Source: Prasinococcaceae sp. CCMP 1430 (lineage: Eukaryota; Prasinodermophyta; Palmophyllophyceae; Prasinococcales; Prasinococcaceae). Taken from it: DNA of 64,000 bases. Shown here one piece after another: positions 19,941 to 29,640 of the stretch; the stretch's first letter is position 1; each line of letters begins with the position of its first letter. The notes beneath the pieces are model-generated. The model worked only from the letters and a program-made list of their open reading frames with translations. It did no database searches and had not been told where the DNA came from. A program made the translations under genes and the position numbers. The stretch lies in assembly GCA_013416795.1 (NCBI GenBank), contig RQSC01000027.1:639114-703113 (forward strand), in the 5' to 3' direction.

Positions 19941-21950
19941 TCAGTACCTCCCGCGGCCTCCGCGACCGCCGCGACCCCCACGCCCGCCGCGGCCACGGCC
20001 GCGCCCGCGGCGATCGCCTCCACCTCGGCCGCGACCAGCACCGCGTCCGAAAGACTGCCCCTCGCTGCTGCCCCAGTCCTCCTCGCCGGGGTACCGCTGC
20101 GGCCTCTGCCTGCGGGACGTCTGGGGCCGCCACGCGTCCGCGTAGCCCTCGGCCACCTCAGTGCCGCCGTACCCACTGGTCTCGGCACGGTATTCGCCCT
20201 CGACCTCAGGGCCGCGGCTGCGATACTCACCGCGTCCGCGACCTCCACTGCCGCGCCCTCCGCGCCCTCCGCGCCCTCCGCGCCCGCCCTCGCGCGCGTG
20301 CGCGTTGTAGCTGAGCTGGTCGCCGTATTCGCCCCGGCCACCGCGGCCGCCGCCGCCACCACGACCACGGTCGCGGCCGGCGTACGCTCCCCTTCCGCTG
20401 CCACGGCCTCCGCGGCCGCGCCCTGCGCGGGCGCCTCCTCTGTAGCCGTACGCAGGATCCGCCTCCGCATCGTCGACCTCGCTGTGGTGCGCGCGCGCAC
20501 CACCACCGCCCGCATTGCGCTGCTCGCGCTGCTGGCGCCGCGCGTCGAGCGCCTCGGCCTTCATCTCGCGCGTGACCTCCTGCAGCTCCCCCTCGCGCAG
20601 CACGACCTCCATGAAGCGCACGTCGCCGCCGAGCTCGCGCTCGAACTTGTTCACGACGAAGGCCTCCGCCGGGTCGACGATGGTGAGCACGAGCCCCTCG
20701 CGGTTCATGCGCCCCGCGCGCCCAGCGCGGTGCACGTAGTGCCTGCCATCCGCTGGAAGCTCGAGGTTGAAGACGCCGTCGCACTCGGGCACGTCGAGCC
20801 CGCGCGCGCCCACCTCATTCAGCAGCAGCACGTCCACATCGCCGCGGCGGTACTTCGAGAGCGCGTTACCACGCTCTATTTTGTCCATGCCGCCGTGCAG
20901 GCTCACGCAGGACACACCCGCCGCCTGCAGGCGCTGCTCCGCGTCGGGGAGGCGACGCGCGTAATTCATGAAGACAGCCGCGCGCGAGACGCCGCTCGCG
21001 CGGAGGGAGCGCCGAAGCGCGTCATACGCGTGACGTCGCGGCACCACCAGGTACGCGTGCGTCAGATTGGGGGGCAGGCTCTCCCCGAGTCCTGCCTGCG
21101 CTGCGCGCTCGCCAGCACCGACGCTCGCGCCGCCCGCGGCCCCCGGAGCGACGAGCTCGATGTCCGCGTGGCCCGCGGCGGCAGCGGCTTCCAGGGTGCG
21201 TTGCGCCAGCGTGGCGGACACGAGCACGAGTTGCCTGCCTTGGTCGCCCGGCGCGTTCTTGCCAACGTGCGCGAGCAGCCTTCCCATCGGCTCTGCGAAG
21301 TTGTCTGCGGCGAGGTCGTCGGCCTCGTCGAGTACCAGCACGGACGCGCCGTGCGTGCGCAGCGAACCCTCGCGGCTGAGGTCGGCCAGGCGGCCGGGCG
21401 TGCCCACCACGATGAGCGGGCGGTTGGTGCGGAGCGCGTCGATCTGCCTCGGCATCGACGCGCCGCCGATGGCCTGCTGCACCATGCGGTGGCCGTCGTC
21501 GCCCGCGCGGCGCCCGAGCAGGCTCTGCCCCTCACGCACAATCTGCATGGCGAGCTCGCGGCTGGGGGCCACGATGACCGCGTAGGGGCCGCCGTCGCCA
21601 GGCGAGGCACCCTCGCGGGCTGCCTCCGCCGCGGCGGCCAGAGCGCGCGCGACCACCGGCACGAGGTACGCGAGCGTCTTGCCCGAGCCGGTGTAGCTCT
21701 TGATCGCTACCGAGCGGCCCTCGAGCAGAGCTGGCACACTCTTAGCCTGCACGGGGGAGGGAGAGGGCGCGCCGAGCTCGGCCAGACGCGCGGCCAAGCC
21801 CGCGGGAACGCCCGCCGAAGCCCATGTCGGCGCCTCGCCCGCCGCCTCCCCCGCGCGACCGTCGGCGTCGGCGGTCGCGGACGGCGGCCGCCGCCGTCCG
21901 CAGGGCGCTCGCCCTCGCCGCCATGCGTCCCTCGCGAGAGGTGTGCCGCC
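19941..21950 (-). CDS. DEAD-box RNA helicase with RGG-rich tail
   Basis: A continuous frame contains all the usual motifs in order: the Q-motif region (SPSPVQAKSVPAL), SYTGSGKT, APSRELA, TPGRL, VLDEADDL, SATLAQ, FMNYARR, SLHGGM, LLLNEVGARGLDVPE and HRAGRAGR. The last ~190 residues are rich in RGG, GRG and YGG repeats, a typical RNA-binding tail. DEAD-box helicases remodel RNA and RNPs with ATP; plastid, mitochondrial and nucleolar members all carry such tails, so location is open. The start is unresolved: there is no in-frame ATG near the beginning of the helicase core. A poly-T tract on the coding strand (complement of about 22001-22016) precedes it. A short upstream exon, possibly from an ATG at about 21924 in another frame, may encode a targeting peptide. 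Confidence 0.85.
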   Translation of the reverse strand, partial: GGTPLARDAWRRGRAPCGRRRPPSATADADGRAGEAAGEAPTWASAGVPAGLAARLAELGAPSPSPVQAKSVPALLEGRSVAIKSYTGSGKTLAYLVPVVARALAAAAEAAREGASPGDGGPYAVIVAPSRELAMQIVREGQSLLGRRAGDDGHRMVQQAIGGASMPRQIDALRTNRPLIVVGTPGRLADLSREGSLRTHGASVLVLDEADDLAADNFAEPMGRLLAHVGKNAPGDQGRQLVLVSATLAQRTLEAAAAAGHADIELVAPGAAGGASVGAGERAAQAGLGESLPPNLTHAYLVVPRRHAYDALRRSLRASGVSRAAVFMNYARRLPDAEQRLQAAGVSCVSLHGGMDKIERGNALSKYRRGDVDVLLLNEVGARGLDVPECDGVFNLELPADGRHYVHRAGRAGRMNREGLVLTIVDPAEAFVVNKFERELGGDVRFMEVVLREGELQEVTREMKAEALDARRQQREQRNAGGGGARAHHSEVDDAEADPAYGYRGGARAGRGRGGRGSGRGAYAGRDRGRGGGGGRGGRGEYGDQLSYNAHAREGGRGGRGGRGGRGSGGRGRGEYRSRGPEVEGEYRAETSGYGGTEVAEGYADAWRPQTSRRQRPQRYPGEEDWGSSEGQSFGRGAGRGRGGGDRRGRGRGRGGRGGRGGRGGRGRY

Positions 21951-22151
21951 CTCCGCCGCCGCCTCGGCGAGGGCTTCGGGCGGACAGTTTCGCCCCCGAC
22001 AAAAAAAAAAAAAAAAGTTGGGGGGCGCGGCGGCGCACTTGCGATCATACCTGCAACTGAAAAAAAAGACACCCAAAAAGTCCAACCGTTCAGAAGACTG
22101 GAAACGGATTTGAATCCACCTGACCCCGGTCTGATCGAGGCGTGACCGGAG

Positions 22152-24428
22152 ATGCACTGTACGCCTCGAAAGATCCGGGTTATGGAGGGACGGCTGACCG
22201 GGGCAGCTGGGGACGTGTCGAGCGGGTGCGTTCTGATGGCGCAGGGAGGCGGTGGTGGCAGCGTGGCGGACGAGCTGTTGGCAGTCGTCGAGACTGGCGC
22301 CGGCGGCGGGGGCGCGGCGGAGGCGGAGGCGGCGGACGGGAGCAGGGTGTTCGCCACGGTGGCTCTCACGCTGTGTGACCCCTCGCGCGACGGGCTGCGC
22401 AAGGAAGGCCGCGTGTCGGTCACGTTCGGGCGCGCGCCGCTGTGCAGCGCGCGCGCGTCTGCCGGGGGCGGCGCCGCGCTCGCCGATGACGAGCTCGAGG
22501 CAGGCAGGCAGCTCGAGCGCGCGCTGGTGGGCACGGGGGCTGTGGACGTGGAAAGCCTGTGCGAGTGCCCTGGCCGCGCGGCCTGGCGTGTAGATGTTCG
22601 CTGCGCGGTCCTCGACGATGGCGGCGCCGCGCTCGACTGCGCGGCGGCGGCGGCGGCCGCTGCGCTGCTTGCGACGCGCGTGCCGCAGGTCACCGTGGAC
22701 GAGGAAGGGGGCGAGGTCACGGTGCACTCTCCCGAGGACAAGGAGCCGCGCGCACTCACCCTCCACCACCTCCCCGTGTGCGCCACCTTTGCCGTGCTGC
22801 CGGTCGATCCGTCGCACAGCAACAGCGGCGGCGGCATCCCGGCACAGGCGGGCGGCAAGGCGGGAGCGGCGGGCGTGTCAGTGGACGAAATGCTGCTTCT
22901 GGACCCCAGCGTCGAGGAGGAGGCTGCCGCGGCGGCAGGTGGGGCCACCATTACGGTGTTCGTCACCAAGCACGGCGAACTGTGCGGGCTGCGCCAGGCG
23001 GGCGAGCTTGGCGTGCCGCGCGACCTCGTGTCGCGGTGCGTGCGCATCGCGTCCGCGCGCGCCGGGGAGCTCTCGGACGCCATCCGAGAGGCCGCCGAAG
23101 AACACGCCAAGGCCGAGGTCAAGCGGCGCGTGAGGCGCGCGGCGGACGAGGTGGGCGAGCCGCAGGAACCCTTCGTGGTGGGGTATGTCTGCGCGCCGGG
23201 GCGCGCGCAGTCGCTGCGCGAGCGCGGCCTGCTCGCGGACTGCGACGCGGCGCAAGGACCGGAAGGCGCCCCGGCGCGGGCACACGCACACGCACACGGC
23301 CAGGCGCAGGGCGCAGGGGCCGGGGGAGGCCGCAGCAGCGACGGCGGTGCAGGCAGCGTGCGTTTCCTGGCGCTGACGGAGGCGCGGCGGCGCGGCATTC
23401 CAGTCGCACTGGTGCTGCACAAGCTGTCTGACTTCCTGCACGAGGAGACTTCCGACGGAGCAGCTGCGGCAGTGACGGCGGCAGCTCGATCGCTGAAGAG
23501 CGCCACTCGACTCCGAGTGGCGCCATCGGGAAGTGATGGCTTCTACGCGGTGCGAGGCGAGGTAATGGAAGCGATCGAGGCTGCCCGCGCGCCGCAGCTG
23601 GACGTTCTCGAGCGCGTAGCTGTAGTGCTCGACCGCGCGGCGCTTCTGGACCTGCTCGCGCGCGGCACCAACGGCAGTGCGCTACCCAAGGGCGTGCGGC
23701 TGCCCCGATGGGGCCACGTGCGCGCGCGGGTGGGCGATGGCGCAGGCTCAGGCGTCCACGTTGACGCGGCCGCAGCTATTGCTGCCGCCGAGGCTGCTGG
23801 CGTGGTCGGCGCCGGCTTGCAAGTATGCATGGTGAAGCCACGCGTGGCCGCTGGCGCGCCCGGAGCACACGCTATCTCGCTGGTGCCCGCGTCGGGGCCC
23901 GCCGGTGCCACTGCGCGCAGTTCTCTCTCGTCGCTGGGGGTTCCGCCCCCCGCAATCGTGCAGGAGTGCGTGCTGCACTCTGGCGTGCTGCACAAGGTGT
24001 ATTGCATCGGTGATGCCACACTGCATGTGCGAAAGGGCTCGTTGCTCAACGCTGCCGTGCGCGCTATCGGCAAGCCCCTCACATTCGACTCGCAGATCAA
24101 GGCGGCGCCCGACAGCGGTGCGATCGAGCGCGTTGGCTCGTCTATCACCTCGATGACGGAGTTATGTGCCATCGATGTGTCACATGCGGAACCGAGCGCG
24201 CTCCCCGCGGACGAGGCCAAGCTGCGCGCGTCGGCGGACGCGTTGCGGCGCGCTCTGGGTCTGACGCTCTTTGGCTTCGATGTGCTCGTCGAGGACGGCA
24301 CCGGCGATCATGTAGTCGTCGACGTCAACTACTGGCCCTCGTTCAGCGGTGCTGACATTGGCGACGAGGAGATGGCAAAGCTGTTTCGCCGGGCACTTAT
24401 CGGCGCGCACATGAATCGCGTAGAATAA
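22152..24428 (+). CDS. ITPK1: Inositol-tetrakisphosphate 1-kinase (ITPK) family protein with long N-terminal region
   Basis: One open frame of 758 residues. The C-terminal third has ITPK/ATP-grasp landmarks: VGYVCAPGRA near the start of the kinase module, IVQECVLHSGVLHKVYCIGD, HVRKGSL, GLTLFGFDVLVEDG and VVVDVNYWPSFSG (metal-binding DVNYFP equivalent). ITPKs phosphorylate inositol tris/tetrakisphosphates toward phytate and pyrophosphates. The N-terminal ~320 residues are Ala/Gly/Glu-rich and not part of the catalytic fold. In plants, some ITPKs have an N-terminal haloacid-dehalogenase-like region, but no HAD motif is visible here. The start ATG at 22152 is about 200 bases from the head of the divergent helicase gene, so the two may share a promoter. 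An Ala/His-rich insertion (AHAHAHGQAQG) interrupts the early kinase module. Confidence 0.85.
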   Translation: MHCTPRKIRVMEGRLTGAAGDVSSGCVLMAQGGGGGSVADELLAVVETGAGGGGAAEAEAADGSRVFATVALTLCDPSRDGLRKEGRVSVTFGRAPLCSARASAGGGAALADDELEAGRQLERALVGTGAVDVESLCECPGRAAWRVDVRCAVLDDGGAALDCAAAAAAAALLATRVPQVTVDEEGGEVTVHSPEDKEPRALTLHHLPVCATFAVLPVDPSHSNSGGGIPAQAGGKAGAAGVSVDEMLLLDPSVEEEAAAAAGGATITVFVTKHGELCGLRQAGELGVPRDLVSRCVRIASARAGELSDAIREAAEEHAKAEVKRRVRRAADEVGEPQEPFVVGYVCAPGRAQSLRERGLLADCDAAQGPEGAPARAHAHAHGQAQGAGAGGGRSSDGGAGSVRFLALTEARRRGIPVALVLHKLSDFLHEETSDGAAAAVTAAARSLKSATRLRVAPSGSDGFYAVRGEVMEAIEAARAPQLDVLERVAVVLDRAALLDLLARGTNGSALPKGVRLPRWGHVRARVGDGAGSGVHVDAAAAIAAAEAAGVVGAGLQVCMVKPRVAAGAPGAHAISLVPASGPAGATARSSLSSLGVPPPAIVQECVLHSGVLHKVYCIGDATLHVRKGSLLNAAVRAIGKPLTFDSQIKAAPDSGAIERVGSSITSMTELCAIDVSHAEPSALPADEAKLRASADALRRALGLTLFGFDVLVEDGTGDHVVVDVNYWPSFSGADIGDEEMAKLFRRALIGAHMNRVE

Positions 24429-24459
24429 TACATACTAGCGCTAGACACCCGAGCCCTCG

Positions 24460-26882
24460 TCAATACGGCGCGGCGCTGTACTCTCTGTACAAGTCACCCG
24501 CGCGATTGCAGTCGTGGATGCTGCAGTCCCACTTGGGCCGTTTGCATACGAGCCGGTGCCCCCCTTCCTCCCAATCCTTTCGTTGGCACACCGCGTCGCA
24601 GTAGAAGGCGGATTTGCACACCTGCCGTGCGAGCAGAGGACGGTGGGCGCGCAGGATGATGTTAGCTCCACGCCACCAGCAGTCGCGTTTTGGCTGCGGT
24701 GACTGCACGCGCATGTTGCTGGCCTACGCACTTTGCACCTCTTAGCGTCGAAGAGAAATTTGCCGCATCCCTTCCATGAGCATTGCCTTTCTCTGGCGAT
24801 CTCGCGCACGCGGCGAGCGGCCATGGCCTTACGCACGTATCGCAGACTCGTATGCTCCATCACGCTCGTGTAATCCCAGCGCGCCTCACCGACCGCGCCC
24901 TGGCGTTCCGCCTCCCAGTCACGCGTTGGCGGCGGTCGTGGGGGTGCATCGCGAGCAGCGATTTGCTTTGGGCTCTCACCGGTTGCATCGCGGTCGGACT
25001 CATCGAGTCCTATCTCAACCAAGGCCTGTGGAACAAATGCGCAAGGGCGAAGACGCGCCCATCGCACAAGCGCGCGGTGTCAGCCTGACCGCGCGCAGCA
25101 GGTTTGCACGATGCGCCGCGAGTAGCCGCACGCACACACCCACCCCTCTGCCCCCTGGCCCCACGCGCGCGCCCCCCACGCGCGCACCTTGAACGTGCGC
25201 CTCGCGCCGAACGTGGCAGCGTAGTGCAGCGCGGTGCGCCCGCGAGAGTCTGCGCGGTGCACAGCGCTGGGCCACGCCTCCACGAGCGCCGCGAGCGTCC
25301 TTGGCGCGTCGTGAATAGCTGCGAGCATGTGTGGGGTGCGACCACCGCGCACGGTCGGACATTCGTCAGGGCCGTAACGCTTCGCGTGTATCTCACAGAG
25401 CTTGGCCACCAGCGGGATCGTCTTGGACTCGATTGCGTAGAAGAGTGCCGGCCATCCGGCGGAGTCGTGGTCCCAGGTAGAAACGAGATCTCCCTCGTCT
25501 CCGTCCCTTTCCTTCGCTTGTCTCGCAGCCTGCCCACATGCGAGCGAACGCATCAACGGATTCGCTCCAAGCGCCAGAAGCTCGTCGAAGGCCTCGACGC
25601 AGTTAGGTCCAGCGTAGTGCGCGGCGTAGTGCACAGGCGCGCGCCCGCCGTCGCCATCAGCACGCTGCGCGGGCGTGCGAGCGTGAACATCTGCGCCTGC
25701 CTGCGCGAGGTCACCAAAGCATCCGCTCGCGCCTACGGCAGCCGCAACATGCAGCGGCGTTAGGCCAGCGTCATTGGTCGCGCGAGCGTCCGCGCCGAGC
25801 TGCAGGAGCCAGCGCACGAGCTCCGTGTGGCGGCCCTCCACCGCGCGCATGAGCGGCGTATCACCACCTTCGTCTCGCGCATCGATATTGGCGCCCGCCG
25901 CCGCAAGCTCCTCGGCAACTTCGACATGGCCGCAACGGCAGGCGATATGTAGTGGCGTCGAGCCATGTGGCCCACCCGCGTGGTCGGCACGCGCACCCGC
26001 CGCGAGCAGGGCGCGCGCAACCCCGAGCCGGTCGGCGGCGGCGGCCACATGCAGCGGCGTGCCACGACGCGCCACGTAGAGGCTGGCGCCCGCAGGCACG
26101 GCACGCTTGAATCCTAGCCTGCGTGCCGTGTTGATTTCTTCCTGGGTCGCACCAGTGGCACGCATGCGCTCCTCAAGGTCGGCGTCGGCGTCGCCGTCAC
26201 CGTAGTCGACCGCGTCGACGTCCGCCCAGTTGTCTGCGAGCATCGTGACGACTGCCGCATGGCCGTTGTTCGCCGCGAGATGCAGCGGCGTGAGCAGCTC
26301 AGCGTCGGCCTCGGAGGGGCGTGCCCCAGCCTTGAGGAGCAGGGAGACGCACTGTGGCTCGCCTGCGGCGGCTGCGCAGTGCAGAGCCGTCGAATCAGCG
26401 AGGTCGGTTGCGTCGACGCTCACGCCCTGTGCGAGCAGGTAGCCGACCATGCCGAGGCGCGCGCTCACGCCGGCGCCCGAGCACGTCGCGAGATGCAGGC
26501 ATGTCATGCCGCACGCCGACCTGTCCTCGTCGCGCCACTCGAGCGAAGCCCCCGTGCTGACACAGGTCGCGACATCGGCCACACTGGCGTGCACCCCGAT
26601 GGCATTGTGCAACGCCGCGCGCAGCGTGGCGGGCGTCCAGCGAACGACGCGGCCCTTGCCCTCGTCATGCCGCCGGAAGATGTCGGCGTCCTCTCGCTCG
26701 AGCTGCGAGCGCGTACCGAGCAACTCGTCGACGCGCTCCGTCGCCTCGCGTGCCAGCTCCGCGGCCGCTCTCGCCCGCCGCTCCCCCTCGCCGCGTTCCT
26801 CGTGCGCCGGGCCATCTGGATCGTACTCGCGCAGCCGCCACGCCGGCCAGCGCACTCGTCGCGGCGCCACGCGCGACGCCAT
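24460..26882 (-). CDS. Ankyrin-repeat MYND zinc-finger protein (3 exons)
   Basis: The reading is join(25188..26882, 24732..25025, 24460..24621), all junctions phase 0. Exon 1 encodes about ten canonical ankyrin repeats (for example DEGGDTPLMRAVEGRHTELV and NDAGLTPLHVAAAVGA). Exon 2 finishes an ankyrin stretch (DATGESPKQIAARDAP) and starts a MYND finger, CSWKGCGKFLFDAKRCK. Exon 3 completes it as VCKSAFYCDAVCQRKDWEEGGHRLVC. Intron 24622-24731 therefore splits the zinc finger between its second and third cysteine pairs. Ankyrin-MYND proteins act as scaffolds in ciliary, signalling and transcription complexes; no specific partner can be inferred. The tail ends SAAPY. Confidence 0.85.
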
Positions 26883-27039
26883 CGCAGCCGTGCGCCGGGG
26901 CGAGTGCGTGGTGGTCTACCCCGAGGGCACCTGGTACACCTATGTGGACGCAGCCGATATCGACGAGATCGTCGAATCGCACCTCAAGAACGGCCAGGTG
27001 GTGGAACGCCTGGTCACGCCAGCGGAACTTGGTCGCTGA
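26850..27039 (+). pseudogene. C-terminal fragment of a thioredoxin-like [2Fe-2S] ferredoxin
   Basis: One frame reads ECVVVYPEGTWYTYVD then DIDEIVESHLKNGQVVERL and stops at 27039. This matches the C-terminal half of the (2Fe-2S) ferredoxin family with a thioredoxin fold, where VVVYPEG.WY is followed by EIVEEHL..G..VERL. The upstream part with the family's four cluster cysteines is not seen. The space just upstream is occupied by the first exon of the oppositely oriented ankyrin-MYND gene. Either the remaining exons lie elsewhere on the plus strand, overlapping that gene, or this is a truncated remnant. Only one cysteine (in GECVVV) is left, so this piece alone could not hold a cluster. Confidence 0.5.
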
Positions 27040-28326
27040 TACGGGCTCCATCCCGCTTCGGTTTTTGAATGATTTGGCTGCTTGCGCCTGATGGATAAGC
27101 GTTTGCAGCTATTAATAGAGTAGCAATCCCGTGAATGCCCAGACCGAACGCCTGACCCTGACCGGCCCCGCAGGCGCCAACATTAGATATGCACGCTGGG
27201 TGCCTGCGAAGAAGTTGCTCCATGGATAGATGTCCGAGAGGTTACCCGGGAAGAGTCCTGCAAACGAGCTCCCCGCCCCGGGCCCACCCACAACTCCGCC
27301 ACTCGAGACCAGCGCCGCGCCCCACCGCACTTGCTCGTGGGAAAAATTGGTTAGGGTTATGATTAGGGTTAGACCCCGACAATACAAATTATCGATGCGT
27401 GCACGCGATCTTTTTTGCACGCCATCAAATGAATCATTGATGGCGGAGGGACCCTGTGCGCGTTGACGCGGGGACCCGCGGCATCGGGCGGGACTCGGAC
27501 CCTCGGCGCACCGGTTTTGACGCCAGGACCCGCGGATGGGTGACGGGGGCGCGAGCGCCAGCCCGTCTGCATGCATGCATGCCTGCATGCGAGCCCTCGG
27601 GCCGCCGAGGTCCTCCGGTCGGCCGCCCGCGTGACGCACGACCTTCGTGGTACACACACGGTAGAAGCGCGTGCGCCCATCACACCAGCACCCTGAGGTC
27701 GCCGAGGGAGTCGCAAAGGCGCTTAGCCCTGTCTGTGCAGGCGCAGGCGCCGATTGCGGCAGCAGCGAGTCTCGCGTAACGCCGCTTGCTGATGGCCGCG
27801 GCGCCACGCCTGCGCCTGCTCCTCGACGCGCGAAAAGATACGTGACAGTGCCGCCGCGCGTGCGCTCGCGACCATGTCAGCCGCACACCGGTCAGCACCG
27901 GGACGGACGCGTGGTACGCACACACGCTCTCACCTCGGGTCGCCGACGAACGAACGATGGTGGCTCACGAACGCCGAGTGACCTCGGAGGGAGCCGCGCG
28001 CGTGGCACACAGTCCGACCGGGGCGTGGGGGGGCGCAGCCGGCGCCGAGCCGAGGTCGCGCGGTCGCGTGGGGGCCGTGGGAGTGCGTCTCCGCGCGGAC
28101 AATGGCAATGTCACGCGATGCGCCGCGTGCGTTTTGATACGAGGAAAATATGAAAAATGGATGGCTTCGGCTTGCCGGGAAAACGCCGCGAGCGTGCGCG
28201 CGCCCGCAGTTACCTGCTGCGATGGCGAGCGCCGCGCCGCGCCGCGCTGACGCGCGGCGCGATCCTCTCCCCGACCTCTTTCCCGTGTGCGCACTACCCC
28301 GCACGCGCTTGCGCGCGCACCCACAG
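27040..28326. other. Intergenic with telomere-like motifs; one weak minus-strand ORF
   Basis: A minus-strand frame at 27330-27112 reads protein-like (LFPGNLSDIYPWSNFFAGTQ) and ends VWAFTGLLLY-stop, but no family or partner exon was recognised. Two TTAGGGTT units lie at 27351-27370 within AT-richer sequence. A short GCATGCATGCATGC run is at about 27570-27590. The rest is GC-rich without a supported gene. The first exon and promoter of the selenoprotein gene should lie here but could not be identified. Confidence 0.4.
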
Positions 28327-29033
28327 AGGCCGTCCTCGGCTCGGGTAAGGCCTCCATCGTCAAGTTCCTCGCTCCTTGGTGAGGTCACTGTAAGGCCATG
28401 AAGCCCGATTGGGACAAGCTTGGCAAGAAGTACGCAGACAACAGCAACGTGATGATCGTTGATGTTGACTGCACCGCGGCGGGGCAGGGTACCTGCCAGA
28501 AGGTCGGCGTCAAGGGCTACCCGGTGCGTGCGCGCGAAAGCGCATGCTTCGCACTCGCGGGCTCAGCCGGCTGCTGCCGAGCCGCGCGAGGTCGGCGCGG
28601 CCAGCGCACGGCTGACGCGTGCGCGTGTGTGCCATCGCGCTTGCTGGCCGCGCAGACCATAAAGTATTACTTGCCCAACGAGAAGAAGGGCAAGGACTAC
28701 CAGGGCGGACGTGACTTCGACTCGCTGGCATCGTTCGTTGAGTCGAAGCTCAACAAAGCCACCTGCGACGCGGTCACGAAGAAAGGCTGCGCGGCGAACG
28801 AGATCGCCTTCCTCGAGAAGCACGCCACTTCCACGCTCGACGAGATCAAGGAGGCGCTCAAGGGCAAGAACGACGACCTCAAGCAGATTCGCAAGGACAA
28901 GTCGAAGGCACAGGCCGAGGCCAAGCAGAAGGAGAGGGAGTTCACGAAGAAGGAGAAACTCACGCAGAAGTCCATCGGCCTGCTCAAGCAGCTCGAGAAG
29001 GCCGGCGGCGCTCCCAAGAAGGAAGAGCTCTAG
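28327..29033 (+). CDS. PDI/thioredoxin-domain selenoprotein with in-frame UGA (Sec)
   Basis: The reading is join(<28327..28523, 28656..29033), with UGA at 28380-28382 read as selenocysteine. The first exon after a CCCACAG acceptor gives ASIVKFLAPW-U-GHCKAMKPDW: a thioredoxin CGHC active site with the first Cys codon replaced by TGA. VDVDCT and VGVKGYP, spliced (GTGCGT donor, CGCGCAG acceptor) to TIKYYLPNE, complete the fold with its cis-Pro. The C-terminal part is a Lys/Glu-rich helical region (ERp29/P5-like D-domain position). Sec-containing PDI homologues are known in Emiliania and other algae. The enzyme should act in thiol-disulfide exchange, probably in the secretory pathway, but the signal-peptide exon is not found and no KDEL is present (ends KKEEL). 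A nonsense mutation is the alternative; intact downstream coding and the candidate SECIS argue against it. Confidence 0.85.
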
Positions 29034-29640
29034 CTCGCGGCCTCGCGGCAGTCGTGGGCGTACGCCGAGCCCAGCGCTCCAGCGCTTGCGCGATGGCTTC
29101 CCACGCAGCGCCCGCCGGCGCCACCCGCCCCGCTGGGCGGCTCCTTCCCGCAATGCCACCACGTGCACGGTGCTCATGACGCCGCCTCCCACAGGCCATT
29201 GTGCCGGGGGGAAGGCCGACACAGTGAATCATCATCACTGACCGCGCGCGGCAGCGAGGGGAGGGGTCGGACGGCTGGCGGCGGGAGGCGGCGGCGCTGT
29301 GCTGCGTGTGCTGCCTGCCGGCGCTGAGACGCACACGGTTTTCCAGTCAAGAGAGGGTAGGGCGGCCCTCACCCACTACTGTAATCGGGGGGGGCACGCG
29401 CTGCCAAATCTCAATCCGTTCACTTCGAGCGCGGCTGCGTGTGTCGACGGCTGCGCGCTGACGATGCGCGCTCGAGGGCCCAACCCCCAAGCGCGAGCTG
29501 CCGCGCGGCGCTGCGCAGCGCGACGGCCACGTGCGCCACGCACTGTGTCACTTGTGCAAGTCGAGGTCTTAAAATTTAGCTCTCCGAGTCGGTAGCACTG
29601 CGACTCGTTCCCATCTGTGTCGCCGTTCACATTCGACGTA
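29034..29640. other. 3' region of the selenoprotein gene and tail-to-tail spacer
   Basis: No gene is seen. The first 200 bases are interpreted as the selenoprotein 3' UTR with the SECIS candidate. The remainder is GC-rich, with an AT-richer patch at about 29565-29585, and leads to the stop of the convergent copper transporter. Confidence 0.5.
29166..29226 (+). promoter_or_regulatory. Candidate SECIS element in the selenoprotein 3' UTR
   Basis: It begins 133 bases after the stop. A lower stem CACGGTG (29166-29172) pairs with CACAGTG (29220-29226) with one mismatch. A CTC internal loop leads to ATGA (29176-29179) opposite GA (29218-29219), the position of the non-Watson-Crick quartet. The upper stem is GCC/GGC (29181-29183 with 29214-29216), a GC/AA mismatch, then CTCCC with GGGGG (one T-G pair). 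The 16-base apical loop starts ACA rather than the usual unpaired AA, so it departs from consensus there. Folding by hand only. Confidence 0.55.

Noticed and set aside
22095-22125. GGATTCAAATCC on the minus strand resembling a tRNA B-box
   Set aside because: The flanks do not form a T-stem or acceptor stem, and no A-box lies at the right distance.
21951-22817. Open minus-strand extension of the DEAD-box frame up to 22817
   Set aside because: It runs antisense through the start of the ITPK gene, has a poly-Phe from a T tract, and no helicase-family similarity; treated as chance openness in GC-rich DNA.
27351-27374. True telomere or chromosome end
   Set aside because: Only two TTAGGG-like units with a spacer are present, flanked by ordinary genes; an interstitial motif is enough.
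28380-28382. In-frame TGA as a pseudogene-making nonsense mutation
   Set aside because: Its position at the redox Cys, intact downstream exons with correct splice phase and a candidate SECIS favour selenocysteine.
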